From Streptomyces sp. TLI_053 (GTDB taxonomy: Bacteria; Actinomycetota; Actinomycetes; Streptomycetales; Streptomycetaceae): a stretch of DNA of 64,000 nucleotides. The stretch covers positions 620,001 to 684,000 of the forward strand of contig NZ_LT629775.1 in assembly GCF_900105395.1 (NCBI RefSeq), given 5' to 3'. The notes beneath the pieces were generated by a model, which ran no database searches, was not told where the DNA came from, and worked only from the letters and a program-made list of their open reading frames with translations. A program made the translations under genes and the position numbers. This document shows, one piece after another, positions 34,877 to 44,226 of the stretch; position 1 is the stretch's first letter; the number at the start of each line of letters is the position of its first letter.

Positions 34877-34956
34877 AGTCATGTGTCCGGCGACACACCG
34901 ACCGCAGTCGCCGCACAGTCATCCTGTCGCCGACGTAAGTCATCCCGTGTCCCATG
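34877..34956. promoter_or_regulatory. Three direct repeats of AGTCATnnYGTSNCC in a divergent promoter region
   Basis: Copies start at 34877, 34917 and 34938, so the spacings are 40 and 21 nt, close to whole helical turns. Each begins AGTCAT and continues with a GTC/GTG-rich half. They lie between the LAL gene and AraC paralogue 2, so they are candidate operators for either protein. Confidence 0.5.
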
Positions 34957-34988
34957 CTGGATGCCATGCCGACGGAGGGAGAGGACTC

Positions 34989-36035
34989 ATGACGGACGAC
35001 GGAAACAGGGTTCGCCGCTCCGGCCGGGCCGCCTCCATCGCCCCCGACCGGGCCGCCTCCGTCGCCCCCTTCCCCGTGACCGTGGCGGTCGCCCCGGACG
35101 GGACCCCGGCGGACCCGGGCCGGACGAGGACCCGGCGGCTCGGCCACCTGCTCTTCATCACGACCGGGGCGGCTCCGCGCTGCCGCACCTGTGGCGCGCC
35201 GGAGATCGCGCGTGGCGGACGGGAGGTCGGCGGCCCCGGCGCGCGGGAGCTCACCGCCCGTGACGCGCGGGAGACCGTCGCCCCTGACTCGCAGCAGGCC
35301 GAGGGGTACTTCGTGGTCGCGGTCGTGGGAGCCGGCGGTGCCGTGGTGCGCCAGGACGGCCGGACCGCCGAGGTGCCCGCGGGAGCGGTCACCTTCTGGT
35401 ACTCCGAGGCCCCCCACCGGGTCGACCCTCCGGACGGCGTGGACGTCAGGGTGTGCGTGATCCCCCGCCGCGCCCTCGGCGTCCCGGACGAGCAACTGCG
35501 GCGGGTGACGGCCACCGTCGCCGACACCAGCGGCCCGGTCGCAGCCCTGGTCGCGCAGTCCCTGCTGGCCCTGGCCGAGACGGCCGGCGACTGCCCCGAA
35601 CTCGTCACCGGCCGCCTGGCCCGCAACTTCACCGATCTGGTGGCCGTTCTGGTCACCGCGCAGACCGCCCCCGGCGCGCCGGCCGAGGAGGACTCCCGGT
35701 ACCACCGGATCCAGGAGATCCACTCCTACATCGACCGGTACCTCCAGGACCCGGGGCTCGACCCGAAGACGATCGCGGCCGCGCACGGCATCTCGGTCCG
35801 CTCCCTGCACAAGCTCTTCGAAGGGGAGGACGTCACCGTCAGCCGCCTGATCCAGCGCCGCCGGCTCCGGGCGACCGCCCGGGAGCTCGCACGCCGGGAC
35901 GGCCGCCGCAGCACCGTCTCAGCCGTGGCCCGGCGCTGGGGCTTCACCGACCCGGCCCACTTCAGCCGCGCCTTCCGTGCCCGGTACGGCATTTCACCGA
36001 GCCAGTACCGCGACACCCGCGGCCCGGTGTCCTGA
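34989..36035 (+). CDS. AraC-family transcriptional regulator (paralogue 2)
   Basis: A 348-residue regulator with an AraC HTH domain at about 245-342 (SVRSLHKLFEG, RRLRATAREL, WGFTDPAHFSRAFRARYG). The N-terminal half is longer and more divergent than in paralogues 1 and 3 and includes a CRTCG Cys pair plus a short duplicated Ala-Arg-Glu-Thr segment, so its ligand domain may be altered. The connector TGRLARNFTDLVAVLVTAQ matches that of paralogue 1. The ATG at 34989 has GGAGGGAGAGG upstream. It lies 26 nt before paralogue 3, so the two are probably one operon. Confidence 0.85.
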   Translation: MTDDGNRVRRSGRAASIAPDRAASVAPFPVTVAVAPDGTPADPGRTRTRRLGHLLFITTGAAPRCRTCGAPEIARGGREVGGPGARELTARDARETVAPDSQQAEGYFVVAVVGAGGAVVRQDGRTAEVPAGAVTFWYSEAPHRVDPPDGVDVRVCVIPRRALGVPDEQLRRVTATVADTSGPVAALVAQSLLALAETAGDCPELVTGRLARNFTDLVAVLVTAQTAPGAPAEEDSRYHRIQEIHSYIDRYLQDPGLDPKTIAAAHGISVRSLHKLFEGEDVTVSRLIQRRRLRATARELARRDGRRSTVSAVARRWGFTDPAHFSRAFRARYGISPSQYRDTRGPVS

Positions 36036-36061
36036 TGCCCCCTCACTCCGAGAGGACCCAA

Positions 36062-37030
36062 GTGTCCACGCCCCTCTCCAGCACGCCCCTCTCCACCACG
36101 TCCCTCTCCCCCTCCGACCGGGCGGAGCGCTGGCACGAGGCGGTCTCCCACGCCTTCGTCCCGATGGCCGTGAACCTCCTGGAGAAGGTTCCGTCGCCCG
36201 GCCGGATCGTCGGCCACCGGCTGGGCCCCGTACGGATATCGAGGGTCCAGGCCGGCCCACAGGTGGTGGCGCGCGGCAGGCGCATGATCGCCGACGGCGA
36301 CCCCTCCTCGCTCATCCTCACCCTCCAGGAACGCGGCACCGCGCTCAAGGAGCAGGACGGCCGGGAGACGCTCGTGCGCCCCGGCGAGTTCTCCCTCACC
36401 GACACCTCCCGCGTCTTCCGCAAGAGGATCGACGAGGAGTTCGTCTTCACCTCCTTCCTCTTCCCCCGCGCGGAACTCGACATCCGGGAGACGGACCTGC
36501 GGGCGCTCACCGCGACGACCTTCAGCGGCACCGAGGGCAGCGCCGCGCTGGTGGCGACCTATCTCTCCCGGATGGCGCAGGAGGCCGAAGGACTGGACGA
36601 GGCCCTCGGGCGCCGCGCCGCGGCCACGGCGCTCGACCTGCTCGCGATGCTCATCGACGACCGGGGCGGACGTGCCCGGCCGCAGGACTCGCGGACCGAC
36701 GCCTCCCTGGAGCGCGTCAAGGACCACATCCTGCGCAATCTCCGCGATCCGGACCTCTCACCGTCCTCGATCGCGGAGGCGAACTTCATGTCGGTCCGCT
36801 TCCTCCACAAGCTCTTCCAGCGCGAGGGCGTCACGGTCGGCGGGTGGATCCGGACGCAGCGGCTGGAACGTTGCGGCCGGGACCTCCTGCGGCCGGTGGC
36901 CGGCGAGGTCGGGGTCGCGGGGATCGCCCGGCGCTGGGGCTTCGCCAACTCCAGCCACTTCAGCCGCGCCTTCCGCGCCGCCTACGGCATGTCACCGAGG
37001 GACTGGCAGATCGGCGACAGGTCCGCGTGA
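36062..37030 (+). CDS. AraC-family transcriptional regulator (paralogue 3)
   Basis: A 322-residue regulator with an AraC-binding-like N-terminal domain (ISRVQAGPQVVARGRRMI, LTLQERGTALKEQDGRE, VRPGEFSLTDTSR) and a two-HTH C-terminal domain at about 220-315 (SVRFLHKLFQREG, TQRLERCGRDL, WGFANSSHFSRAFRAAYG). The GTG at 36062 is preferred to an ATG overlapping the upstream stop because GAGAGGA lies 5 nt before it. It is probably co-transcribed with paralogue 2. Similarity among the three suggests local duplication. Targets are unknown, but the RHS gene lies 367 bp downstream. Confidence 0.87.
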   Translation: MSTPLSSTPLSTTSLSPSDRAERWHEAVSHAFVPMAVNLLEKVPSPGRIVGHRLGPVRISRVQAGPQVVARGRRMIADGDPSSLILTLQERGTALKEQDGRETLVRPGEFSLTDTSRVFRKRIDEEFVFTSFLFPRAELDIRETDLRALTATTFSGTEGSAALVATYLSRMAQEAEGLDEALGRRAAATALDLLAMLIDDRGGRARPQDSRTDASLERVKDHILRNLRDPDLSPSSIAEANFMSVRFLHKLFQREGVTVGGWIRTQRLERCGRDLLRPVAGEVGVAGIARRWGFANSSHFSRAFRAAYGMSPRDWQIGDRSA

Positions 37031-37397
37031 GCGACCTTCCGCGACCGCACGCCCGGACAACGCGGCCTGCCCGGATCGCACGGCCCGACGGGATCACGCG
37101 GCTTGCCCGGATCGCACGGCCCGCCGGGTTCGCACCGAAATCCCGGACCGGTCGGCCGACTTCGCGACGATCGTTCGTCACCGGACCGACCGGCGCGGGA
37201 ATCAGCCATTCTGCGGGTGCCGAGGACGCGGGGACCGACGGCGCGTCAAAGTGAAGGAAAGCCGTAGGGGCATCAGCCGGACCGTGAGTTCCGTGTGCGG
37301 CGCCCCGCAGGACGGTTCGATGTTGCACGGGTGCGTGAACCGGCCCTTTCGGCGGGCCGGGTTCTCTCCTGCCGTCTGTTGCCCCGGGAGCCTCAGC
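37031..37397. other. Intergenic region upstream of the RHS gene
   Basis: About 367 bp without a recognised gene. It contains two copies of GCCCGGATCGCACGGCCCG near 37068 and 37105. No convincing promoter hexamers were found. Confidence 0.4.
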
Positions 37398-40300
37398 ATG
37401 AGTTCCATGTCGTCGTTCTTCACACAGGCCGGAAGCTTCGGAAGCGCGGTGTCCGGGGGTGTGGATCCCCGTACCGGCCTGTTCAACGTCCGGATCGGAC
37501 TGGGGAACCCGGTCGGCAATCGCAACCTCGGACCGTCGTTCCCGCTGACCCTCGGATACTCGCCGCTCACCAGCGCCGACGTGGGCCTGGGGCAGGGGGT
37601 TTCGCTGGGACTGACCACCTTCGACCGGGCCGCTCGGCTGCTGACCCTCTCCTCCGGCGAGCAGTACAAAGTGCTGGAGACCGACACCGATGTCTTTCTG
37701 ATGCAGAAGAAGCTCGACACGGTTCGGGTGACGAAGGACGACGATTCCTACCGCGTGGTGCACAAGTCCGGTGATGTCGAGATCCTGACCGGGCCGGACA
37801 ACGGATTCGATCTCAAGGTGCCCACGGCACTGATCACGCCCGCCGGACATTTCCTGAGTCTGACGTGGGATTTCGGTGACGGTCCCCTCCCGCGGCTGCA
37901 GGAGGTCCGTGACGAGAGCGACAGCCTGCTGACCGTGGAATACGGCGACGACGTCAAGGCCACCCTGAACGTCCTGCCCGACCGGTCCGAGGGATTCCGC
38001 GTCGAGCTGCGGTTCCGGAACAACCTGCTCTCCGAAGTGCTCCACGTCGGGCCCGGCGCGGACGAGCCGCTGGTGTGGAGCCTCTCGGCCGAGCCGATGG
38101 GGCCGGAGGGCGTCTGGGGGTCGTGGATCACCGCGGTGAGCACGCCGGGCGGGATGTCCGAGACGGTCTCCTACCGGCAGGACGAATCCGGCCACCGGTT
38201 CCCGGACTCCGCGGGCCTGCCCGCCCTGCCCTGCGTGGACCGGTACGTCCGGGCCCCCGGCGGCGGGCAGCCGCAGATCGAGGTGGAGTACGACTACACG
38301 GACACCAACTTCCTCGGTGGCCACTCCGGCGCCGCCTGGGACCCGGACCAGGACACGCTCTACGGGGTCATGACCGACTACTCCTACGGCTCCACCGAAT
38401 CGGTCACCTGCGGCGGCTCGACCACGACCACCACCCGCTCGTACAACAGCTACCACCTGCTGACGGACGAGACGACCGGCCGCAACGGCTCCTCCCGGCA
38501 CGTCCGGACGGACTACTACGCCACCGCCGGTCTCCCGTTCGACGAGCAGGACGAGCGGTTCCAGCTCCCGAGGACGCACACGGTCACCTGGACCGGACCC
38601 ACCGGAGCGACGCGCAGCGAGGTCACGCTGACCGGATTCGACGAGGCGGGCAATCCGCAGAGCCGGACCGATCCCGACGGAGCCCGGACGGACTGGGAGT
38701 ACTACCCGCCGGGCGGGAGCGGAGCGGACTGCCCGCCCGACCCCCACGGCTTCACCCGGTGGCTCAAGGACGTCACCCGCACCCCGCCGCCGACCGGCTT
38801 CGACGCGCCGGTCCACCGGACGGCCTACGCCTACACCGCCTGTTCGACGCCCGACGCGCGGGTGCCCACCGTGGTGCTGAAGTCCTCGGAGCGGCGGTAC
38901 GCCGACGGCCGGCTCCTGCAGCGGGACGACTTCGCCCACAGCACCTCGGGCCCGGAGTTCGGCCGCCTCACCGGGGTGGACGAGGCCGAGTTCCCGGACG
39001 GCGAGGGCGGCGCGTCGTACACCGCCTCCCAGACCTTCGCGTTCCGGACGGACGGCGAGGAGCTCGTCCAGACCCACACGCTGACGACGCACGACCGCCT
39101 CACCGTCACGCGCTCGCAGCGCCGTTCGCGGTTCACCGGGCGACTGCGCTCGGCCACCGACCCGCAGGGAAACGTCGTCGCGACCACCTACGACGGCCTG
39201 GGACGCCCACTGACCCGCACCACCGGGCCGGACACCCCGTACGAGGCGACCGAGAGCTGGAGCTACGAGGTCGGCACCTCCGCGCCGTTCGTGGTGACCT
39301 CCACCGACGCGCTCGGCAACCAGCAGCGCACGAGCTTCGACGGAGCGGGCCGGCCGGTCCTGGGCGAGCGCCGGGACACCGACGGCGACGGCGGCTGGTG
39401 CACCGTCCAGCGGACGGCCTACGACGAGCAGGGCCGGACGTCCTCCGCCACGGCGGCGGACCACCTGCCCGGCGGGGGCGGCCAGGTGGTCGATCTGACC
39501 CAGACGTACACCTACGACGACTGGGGCCAGGTGTCGGGCAGCGCCTGCAGCGACGGCACCGGCCGGACCGCGGCGACGGATCCCGTCGCGCTCACCACCA
39601 CGGTGCGGCACCTGGGCGGCGGCTCCCCGGTGACCGGTACCTGGGTGACGACGCACGACCTCCGGGGCGAGCCGGTCGCGATGGAGCGGTTCGACCTCCG
39701 GGGCGTGTCGGCGGGCCGGCGGGTGCTGGAACGCGACGGCTGGGGCCGGCTGCGCCGCGCGACCGACGAGGCGGGCCGCACCACGAGCCACGACTACGAC
39801 GCCCACGGCCGGCCCACCCGCACCACCCTGCCGGACGGCACGGTCACCACCCGCGGCTACGCGCCGTTCTCCTCCGACAGCCTCAGCACGGGCCTCACCG
39901 TGGGCGCGGTGCCCTACGGCACCCAGGAGTTCGACGGCCTGGGCCGGTCGACGGCGGCGAGCTCCGGCGGCCGCACCTGGTCCTACCGGTACGCCCGGGA
40001 CAGCGACCCGCTGCCCGCCGTGGTCACCGCGCCCGACGGGCAGCAGGTCTCCTTCACGTTCGTGCCGGAGCTCGACAACGCCGTCTCCGCGGTGCGGGCC
40101 GGGACCGTCACCCAGGCGCTCGGCCACGACCCGCGCTCCGGCGTCCTGACCAGCGCCCAGGAGGGCGAGGTCACCGTCACCCGCGAGTACACCGCCGCCG
40201 GCCTGCCGCGCACGGAGACCACCGCCCGGTCCGGGCACCCCGACGCCGTGGCCGGCTGGAGCTTCACCCTGGGTGGACTGGAGCACGACTACGTGGGGGT

Positions 40301-42335
40301 GGACGGTTCCGCCCGGCGGACCACGCGCGACCTCCACGGCCGGATCACCGCCGTCACGGACCCGGCCGTGCGGGTCCTGCCGAGCTACGACAGCGCGGGC
40401 CGGGCGACCGGGTGGACCGCCGAGGACCAGCAGTCCGGGTACGCGCTGACCACGACGCTGACTTTCGACGACTTCGGCCGCGAGGTGCTCCGCGCGACGA
40501 GCGACAACCTGGGCGGCACCTGGTCGCTCGTCCAGCACTGGCAGGACGACGACCTGCTCGGCCGCCGGACCTTCTCCGACGGCGCGAACCTGCTGCGCGA
40601 CGAGACCTTCACCTACGACAGCCGCAACCGGCTCGCCACGTACACCTGCGACGGCCCGGCCCCGCCCACCGACGTGGACGGGAACGAGGTCGTGGGGCAG
40701 ACCTTCGCCTACGACGCCTTCGGCAACGTCACCCAGTGCCGGTCGCGGTTCACCGACGGCTCCGGGACCGCGACGTACCTGTTCGAGAACCCGTCGGACC
40801 CGTGCCAGCTGACCGCCGTCCGGCGGACGGGCGGCAAGGGGCCGTCGCGGACCGACCTGGGCTACGACGCCGCCGGACGGCTGACCACCGACGACGCCGG
40901 CCGCAGTCTCGGCTACGACGCCCTCGGCCGGCTGCGGTCCGCGGGCCCGGCGAGCCGGTACGGATACGATCCGCTCAACCGCCTGTTCACCCAGGAGGCC
41001 GGCGGGGGCACCGACGTCCGGTACTACCGCGGCGAGGCCCTCGCGGCGGTGGTCGAGGACGACCGGCCGGGCCGTCTGGTCCAGCTCGCCGACGGCACCT
41101 ACGTGGCGCAGGTCCGCCGGGGATCGACCGGGCTCCTCGCCACGGACGGCACCGGGACGGTGCGGCTGGCGGCCGGCGCCGACGGCCGGGAGCAGTACGC
41201 CTTCACCCCCCACGGCCAGCGTCCCCCCGGGGCGACCGGCAGCCTGCTGGGCTTCGCCGGCCAGCCGTGCGACCCGGTCACCGGCGCGCACCACCTCGGC
41301 AACGGCACCCGGGCGTACAACCCGGCCCTCCTGCGGTTCAACACCCCCGACACCCTGAGCCCCTTCGGCGCGGGCGGCATCAACCCCTACCTGTACTGCG
41401 AGGGCGACCCGGTCAACCGGATCGACCCCTCGGGCCACCTGAGCTGGCAGGCCTGGCTCGGCATCGGCCTGGGCATCGCGGGCCTCGCCCTGACGGTGGT
41501 CACCGGAGGCATGGCGATCGCCGCCGCCGGCGGCGTCATGGCCGCGATCGGCGCCGCCTCCGCGACCACGCTCGTCGTCGGCACCCTGGGTGTCGCCTCC
41601 GACGTCACCGCCATCGTCGGAGGCGCGCTGGAGACGGCCTCGCCCAAGGCGTCCTCGATCCTCGGCTGGGTCTCGCTCGGCGCCGGGGCGGCCGGGCTGG
41701 CCGCGGGCGGCCTGGGCTTCGCCCGCACGGCGGCCGGGCGCGCCCCGGCACTCTCCGGAGGGGCGGCGCGCGGTCTCGCCCTGCCGGAGGAGGCGGGCGG
41801 GGCGTCCGCCCGAGCGCTGGAGCCGCCCGCTGTCGGCCCCGGTCTGCTCGGCCGGCCGATGATCCGGCCGGGCCGGCGGATCTGGAGCTTCCAGTCCGTG
41901 GAGAACGCCAGGGGCGAACGGGTGTGGGTCAGCCAGGACCCGGTCAACGGCACCATGGTCGAGGACGTCGCCCGGGACGCGCTGAAGCGCGGGAAGCGGG
42001 TCCACATCCTCAGCGGAACGCACGGCGACCCGCTCGGCGCCAGGACCGTCCGCCACACGGAGTACGGCTTCTTCGTCGAGGACCTCGGCCGGACGCCCCG
42101 GACGCTCAGGAGGGCGCCGAACCGGCCGCTGCGGACGACCTGGGCGAACCAGGTGTACGTCCACAACACCCCCGACCTGACGATCGACCGGATCGGGGAG
42201 ATCCTCAACAGCGATCCGGGGTGCGAGGTGATCGCGGCCTTCTGCTTCAGCCGCAACGACGACCTGGTCCGGGAGTTCCTCGGCCTGGAGGCCACCTACT
42301 CCTACGTGCCGCGGCGACCGCGCCCGGCCCACTGA
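37398..42335 (+). CDS. RHS/YD-repeat protein with an unassigned C-terminal effector-like domain
   Basis: A 1645-residue polymorphic-toxin-like protein. No signal peptide is present. Residues 1-330 are a novel N-terminal region opening with GVDPRTGLFNVRIGLGNP. Many YD repeats follow (for example DAHGRPTRTTLPDGTVTTRGY, shown only in part, and YDALGRL near 1170). The RHS core ends at about 1345 with NPYLYCEGDPVNRIDPSGH. A Gly/Ala-rich hydrophobic stretch at about 1350-1440 precedes the final domain (about 1490-1645), which has HILSGTHGDPLG and EVIAAFCFSRNDD. The conserved-looking His and Cys could be a catalytic dyad (inference). The ATG at 37398 has GGGAG 9 nt upstream. No immunity gene is recognised, although the following gene is a candidate. 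Confidence 0.82.
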   Translation: MSSMSSFFTQAGSFGSAVSGGVDPRTGLFNVRIGLGNPVGNRNLGPSFPLTLGYSPLTSADVGLGQGVSLGLTTFDRAARLLTLSSGEQYKVLETDTDVFLMQKKLDTVRVTKDDDSYRVVHKSGDVEILTGPDNGFDLKVPTALITPAGHFLSLTWDFGDGPLPRLQEVRDESDSLLTVEYGDDVKATLNVLPDRSEGFRVELRFRNNLLSEVLHVGPGADEPLVWSLSAEPMGPEGVWGSWITAVSTPGGMSETVSYRQDESGHRFPDSAGLPALPCVDRYVRAPGGGQPQIEVEYDYTDTNFLGGHSGAAWDPDQDTLYGVMTDYSYGSTESVTCGGSTTTTTRSYNSYHLLTDETTGRNGSSRHVRTDYYATAGLPFDEQDERFQLPRTHTVTWTGPTGATRSEVTLTGFDEAGNPQSRTDPDGARTDWEYYPPGGSGADCPPDPHGFTRWLKDVTRTPPPTGFDAPVHRTAYAYTACSTPDARVPTVVLKSSERRYADGRLLQRDDFAHSTSGPEFGRLTGVDEAEFPDGEGGASYTASQTFAFRTDGEELVQTHTLTTHDRLTVTRSQRRSRFTGRLRSATDPQGNVVATTYDGLGRPLTRTTGPDTPYEATESWSYEVGTSAPFVVTSTDALGNQQRTSFDGAGRPVLGERRDTDGDGGWCTVQRTAYDEQGRTSSATAADHLPGGGGQVVDLTQTYTYDDWGQVSGSACSDGTGRTAATDPVALTTTVRHLGGGSPVTGTWVTTHDLRGEPVAMERFDLRGVSAGRRVLERDGWGRLRRATDEAGRTTSHDYDAHGRPTRTTLPDGTVTTRGYAPFSSDSLSTGLTVGAVPYGTQEFDGLGRSTAASSGGRTWSYRYARDSDPLPAVVTAPDGQQVSFTFVPELDNAVSAVRAGTVTQALGHDPRSGVLTSAQEGEVTVTREYTAAGLPRTETTARSGHPDAVAGWSFTLGGLEHDYVGVDGSARRTTRDLHGRITAVTDPAVRVLPSYDSAGRATGWTAEDQQSGYALTTTLTFDDFGREVLRATSDNLGGTWSLVQHWQDDDLLGRRTFSDGANLLRDETFTYDSRNRLATYTCDGPAPPTDVDGNEVVGQTFAYDAFGNVTQCRSRFTDGSGTATYLFENPSDPCQLTAVRRTGGKGPSRTDLGYDAAGRLTTDDAGRSLGYDALGRLRSAGPASRYGYDPLNRLFTQEAGGGTDVRYYRGEALAAVVEDDRPGRLVQLADGTYVAQVRRGSTGLLATDGTGTVRLAAGADGREQYAFTPHGQRPPGATGSLLGFAGQPCDPVTGAHHLGNGTRAYNPALLRFNTPDTLSPFGAGGINPYLYCEGDPVNRIDPSGHLSWQAWLGIGLGIAGLALTVVTGGMAIAAAGGVMAAIGAASATTLVVGTLGVASDVTAIVGGALETASPKASSILGWVSLGAGAAGLAAGGLGFARTAAGRAPALSGGAARGLALPEEAGGASARALEPPAVGPGLLGRPMIRPGRRIWSFQSVENARGERVWVSQDPVNGTMVEDVARDALKRGKRVHILSGTHGDPLGARTVRHTEYGFFVEDLGRTPRTLRRAPNRPLRTTWANQVYVHNTPDLTIDRIGEILNSDPGCEVIAAFCFSRNDDLVREFLGLEATYSYVPRRPRPAH

Positions 42336-42401
42336 GCGCCGTCCGGGACCGCCCCGGCCCCCGCAGACCCGCACCGGCCCGCACGAACGAAGGAGACGAC
42401 T

Positions 42402-43430
42402 GTGCCCATCTGGACGAACGTGTCGAAGCTCTCCGTGGTTCTGGAGAGCGGCGAGCAGAGCTGCGACGTCTACGCGAACGGTCAGAACATGATCGGCGTG
42501 ACGATCGACATCACGCCGGTCGACGAACACGGCAAGAGCATCGAGGTCGACCCCAAGGACCTGGTCGCCAATCTCTGGCTCGTCGACTACGTCGACGGGA
42601 CGAAGCTCAACTGGCGCGGCAGCACGGGCTGGGGCTACACGGACGTCGCCAACGACTTCGTCGCGGTCCCCGGCCGGTCCGGCGAACGCCCCGGGACGTC
42701 GACGGCGGACCAGGGCGCCCAGCAGGTCAAGTTCTACGTCTACTGCCAGCCCGGGGCGAATCCGAAGTCGATCGGCGTGCGCGTCGTGACCGATGCCGGG
42801 AACACCGTCACCAGCTCCCAGGACGGGAGCTTCCACAGCAAGGTCGCGCTCACCCCCAGGGCGGCCGTGACGTACATGCTGGGGGACATCACCTGGAACT
42901 ACTCGCGCGCCACGACCCAGTTCGGCGACGACACCACCGACGTGACGACGGACGCCTGGAACTACTACCTCTCCCTGAACGTGCCGGGCAACTACTTCGT
43001 CACCTTCCGGGTGCACGGCCACTACAGCGACGACGGTTACGACGGACTCGTCGCGTACAGCATCCCGTCCGGGCGCGACGACTTCTACGGCGCCTACATC
43101 TGGTACCAGGAGCCGCACGACTCCGCGTACTACTCCGAGGACGACGGCGGCAGCCTGGGGCAGATCGTCGACTTCCCCGAGGGCAACCTGTGGTCGGACT
43201 GGGCGTGGATCTACGACCGGGAGTACCCCGGGCGCTACCTGTGCTGCACCTGGGTGCACGCCACCACCGGCGGCGACGGCTGGGTCATCCCGAACGGACC
43301 GCTGACCGCCTGGTCGGCCTGGTTCACCTCGCGCATCGTCGCCTGGGACCGCTACGGCAACAAGGGCACGTTCTGGCTGAAGGGGTCCGACATCACCAGC
43401 GCGCTCAAGCTCTACGACCACGTGCCGTAG
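42402..43430 (+). CDS. Unknown 342-residue protein following the RHS gene
   Basis: No family is recognised. The protein is acidic, lacks a signal peptide and transmembrane helices, and is rich in Trp/Tyr in its last third (IWYQEPHDSAYYSED, WSDWAWIYDREYPGRYLCC). The first 110 residues read as a compact beta domain (DVYANGQNMIGVTIDITPVD, LVANLWLVDYVDG). The GTG at 42402 has AAGGAG about 6 nt upstream. It lies 66 nt behind the RHS gene and is followed by a strong terminator, so the two probably share a transcript. That position fits a cognate immunity protein, chaperone or structural partner, but the sequence does not decide which. Confidence 0.75.
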   Translation: MPIWTNVSKLSVVLESGEQSCDVYANGQNMIGVTIDITPVDEHGKSIEVDPKDLVANLWLVDYVDGTKLNWRGSTGWGYTDVANDFVAVPGRSGERPGTSTADQGAQQVKFYVYCQPGANPKSIGVRVVTDAGNTVTSSQDGSFHSKVALTPRAAVTYMLGDITWNYSRATTQFGDDTTDVTTDAWNYYLSLNVPGNYFVTFRVHGHYSDDGYDGLVAYSIPSGRDDFYGAYIWYQEPHDSAYYSEDDGGSLGQIVDFPEGNLWSDWAWIYDREYPGRYLCCTWVHATTGGDGWVIPNGPLTAWSAWFTSRIVAWDRYGNKGTFWLKGSDITSALKLYDHVP

Positions 43431-43455
43431 GCGCCCGGCCGGCCCGGGGCGGGGC

Positions 43456-43497
43456 GCCGCGCACCCGTGGCCGGCCTGCCGGCCGCGGGTGCGCGGC
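43456..43497. terminator. 19-bp stem-loop terminator after the RHS operon
   Basis: A stem of 12 perfect pairs, one wobble and 6 further pairs (43456-43474 with 43479-43497) with a 4-nt loop starts 26 nt after the stop at 43430. Confidence 0.85.
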
Positions 43498-44061
43498 GTG
43501 AGCGGGTCGGTGCGGTAGGCAACGCTGCCGACGGACAGTCAGAACAGCTGCGTGAAGCCCGGGCGAGAAATGCTCGTACATTCCCCGCCTCAGCACGGGG
43601 AACACGATGCTCGCCGGGGATCCGGCCGCCTCCCCGGACGCCCTCTGCCCCTTGCGCCGGAGCACCACGCAGGCACTCGGCTCGGTCCTCACGGCGCCAC
43701 GCCGCCCCCGGCACCTCCGCTGCCCGGCGACCTCCCGGCCGGCCCGCCGGCCGAACGAGTGAATCCGGCGACGGATCCGCGCCTCTCGGGCGCCCCGCTC
43801 ACGACGGCGCCCGCCGGCACCTCGAGCAGAGCCGGGAGACCGCACTCGAACGGGCGCTCGCCGTCTGCGCACTGGGCTCCGCCCCCCTGTCGGACCCCCG
43901 CCCGGCCGAGCGGAAGAGGTACTGGCGCGTGGCTGCGAGTGTTCGAAATGTCCCTGTTCGACCCGGGCTCGCCCGGAGGAAATCCGGTTGAAGGGCCGAT
44001 TCGAACAGCTTCATCATCAAGTCACCTCGATCCCCGACCGGCCATCCAACTCATCTTCCCG
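43498..44061. other. Gene-poor stretch upstream of the tiny-ORF chain
   Basis: About 560 bp with no convincing gene on the plus strand. The segment 43940-44020 is AT-richer than its surroundings. One weak minus-strand ORF (43799-44017) is listed separately. The region may be a remnant of a decayed gene. Confidence 0.4.
43799..44017 (-). CDS. Candidate 72-residue small ORF with good ribosome site
   Basis: The minus strand has GAGGTGA 4 nt before an ATG pair at 44017, opening a 72-residue frame (MMKLFESALQPDFLRASPG...). The first half looks protein-like, while the second half is Ser/Arg-rich low complexity typical of shadow frames. It is divergent from the chain of tiny ORFs. It could be the intact start of a gene truncated by decay. 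Confidence 0.22.
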   Translation of the reverse strand: MMKLFESALQPDFLRASPGRTGTFRTLAATRQYLFRSAGRGSDRGAEPSAQTASARSSAVSRLCSRCRRAPS

Positions 44062-44226
44062 ATGCCGTACTTGCCGCGCCCGGATGCCGATGTCCGGCTC
44101 CCCGCGCTCGAACACCGTCCACACCCGCCGGCCTTCGTGGAGCCCCCCACCGACCCGGCCGCCGAGTTCACCTCCCCCGGCCGTCCGGCCGTGCCCGCCC
44201 ACGACACAGAGGAGCCTGCTCAGTGA
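44062..44226 (+). CDS. Tiny ORF 1 of an overlapping chain (54 residues)
   Basis: A Pro-rich 54-residue frame beginning MPYLPRPDADVRLPALEHRP. Its TGA overlaps the next GTG by 4 nt. No ribosome site is visible before its ATG, so its own start is doubtful and it may begin further upstream. No family is recognised. Confidence 0.3.
   Translation: MPYLPRPDADVRLPALEHRPHPPAFVEPPTDPAAEFTSPGRPAVPAHDTEEPAQ

Noticed and set aside
37398..42335. Insecticidal TccC/TcB-type toxin subunit
   Set aside because: YD repeats are shared, but the N-terminal region and the C-terminal domain do not match TccC, and no TcA partner is present.
36960..43421. A 2153-codon open frame opposite the RHS gene and its partner
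   Set aside because: It has shadow-type composition, spans two unrelated plus-strand genes and their spacer, and has no recognisable domain. The RHS repeats are clear on the plus strand.
43940..44030. A tRNA gene suggested by GATTCGAAC-like T-loop sequence
   Set aside because: No acceptor stem, anticodon arm or CCA-compatible end could be folded around it.
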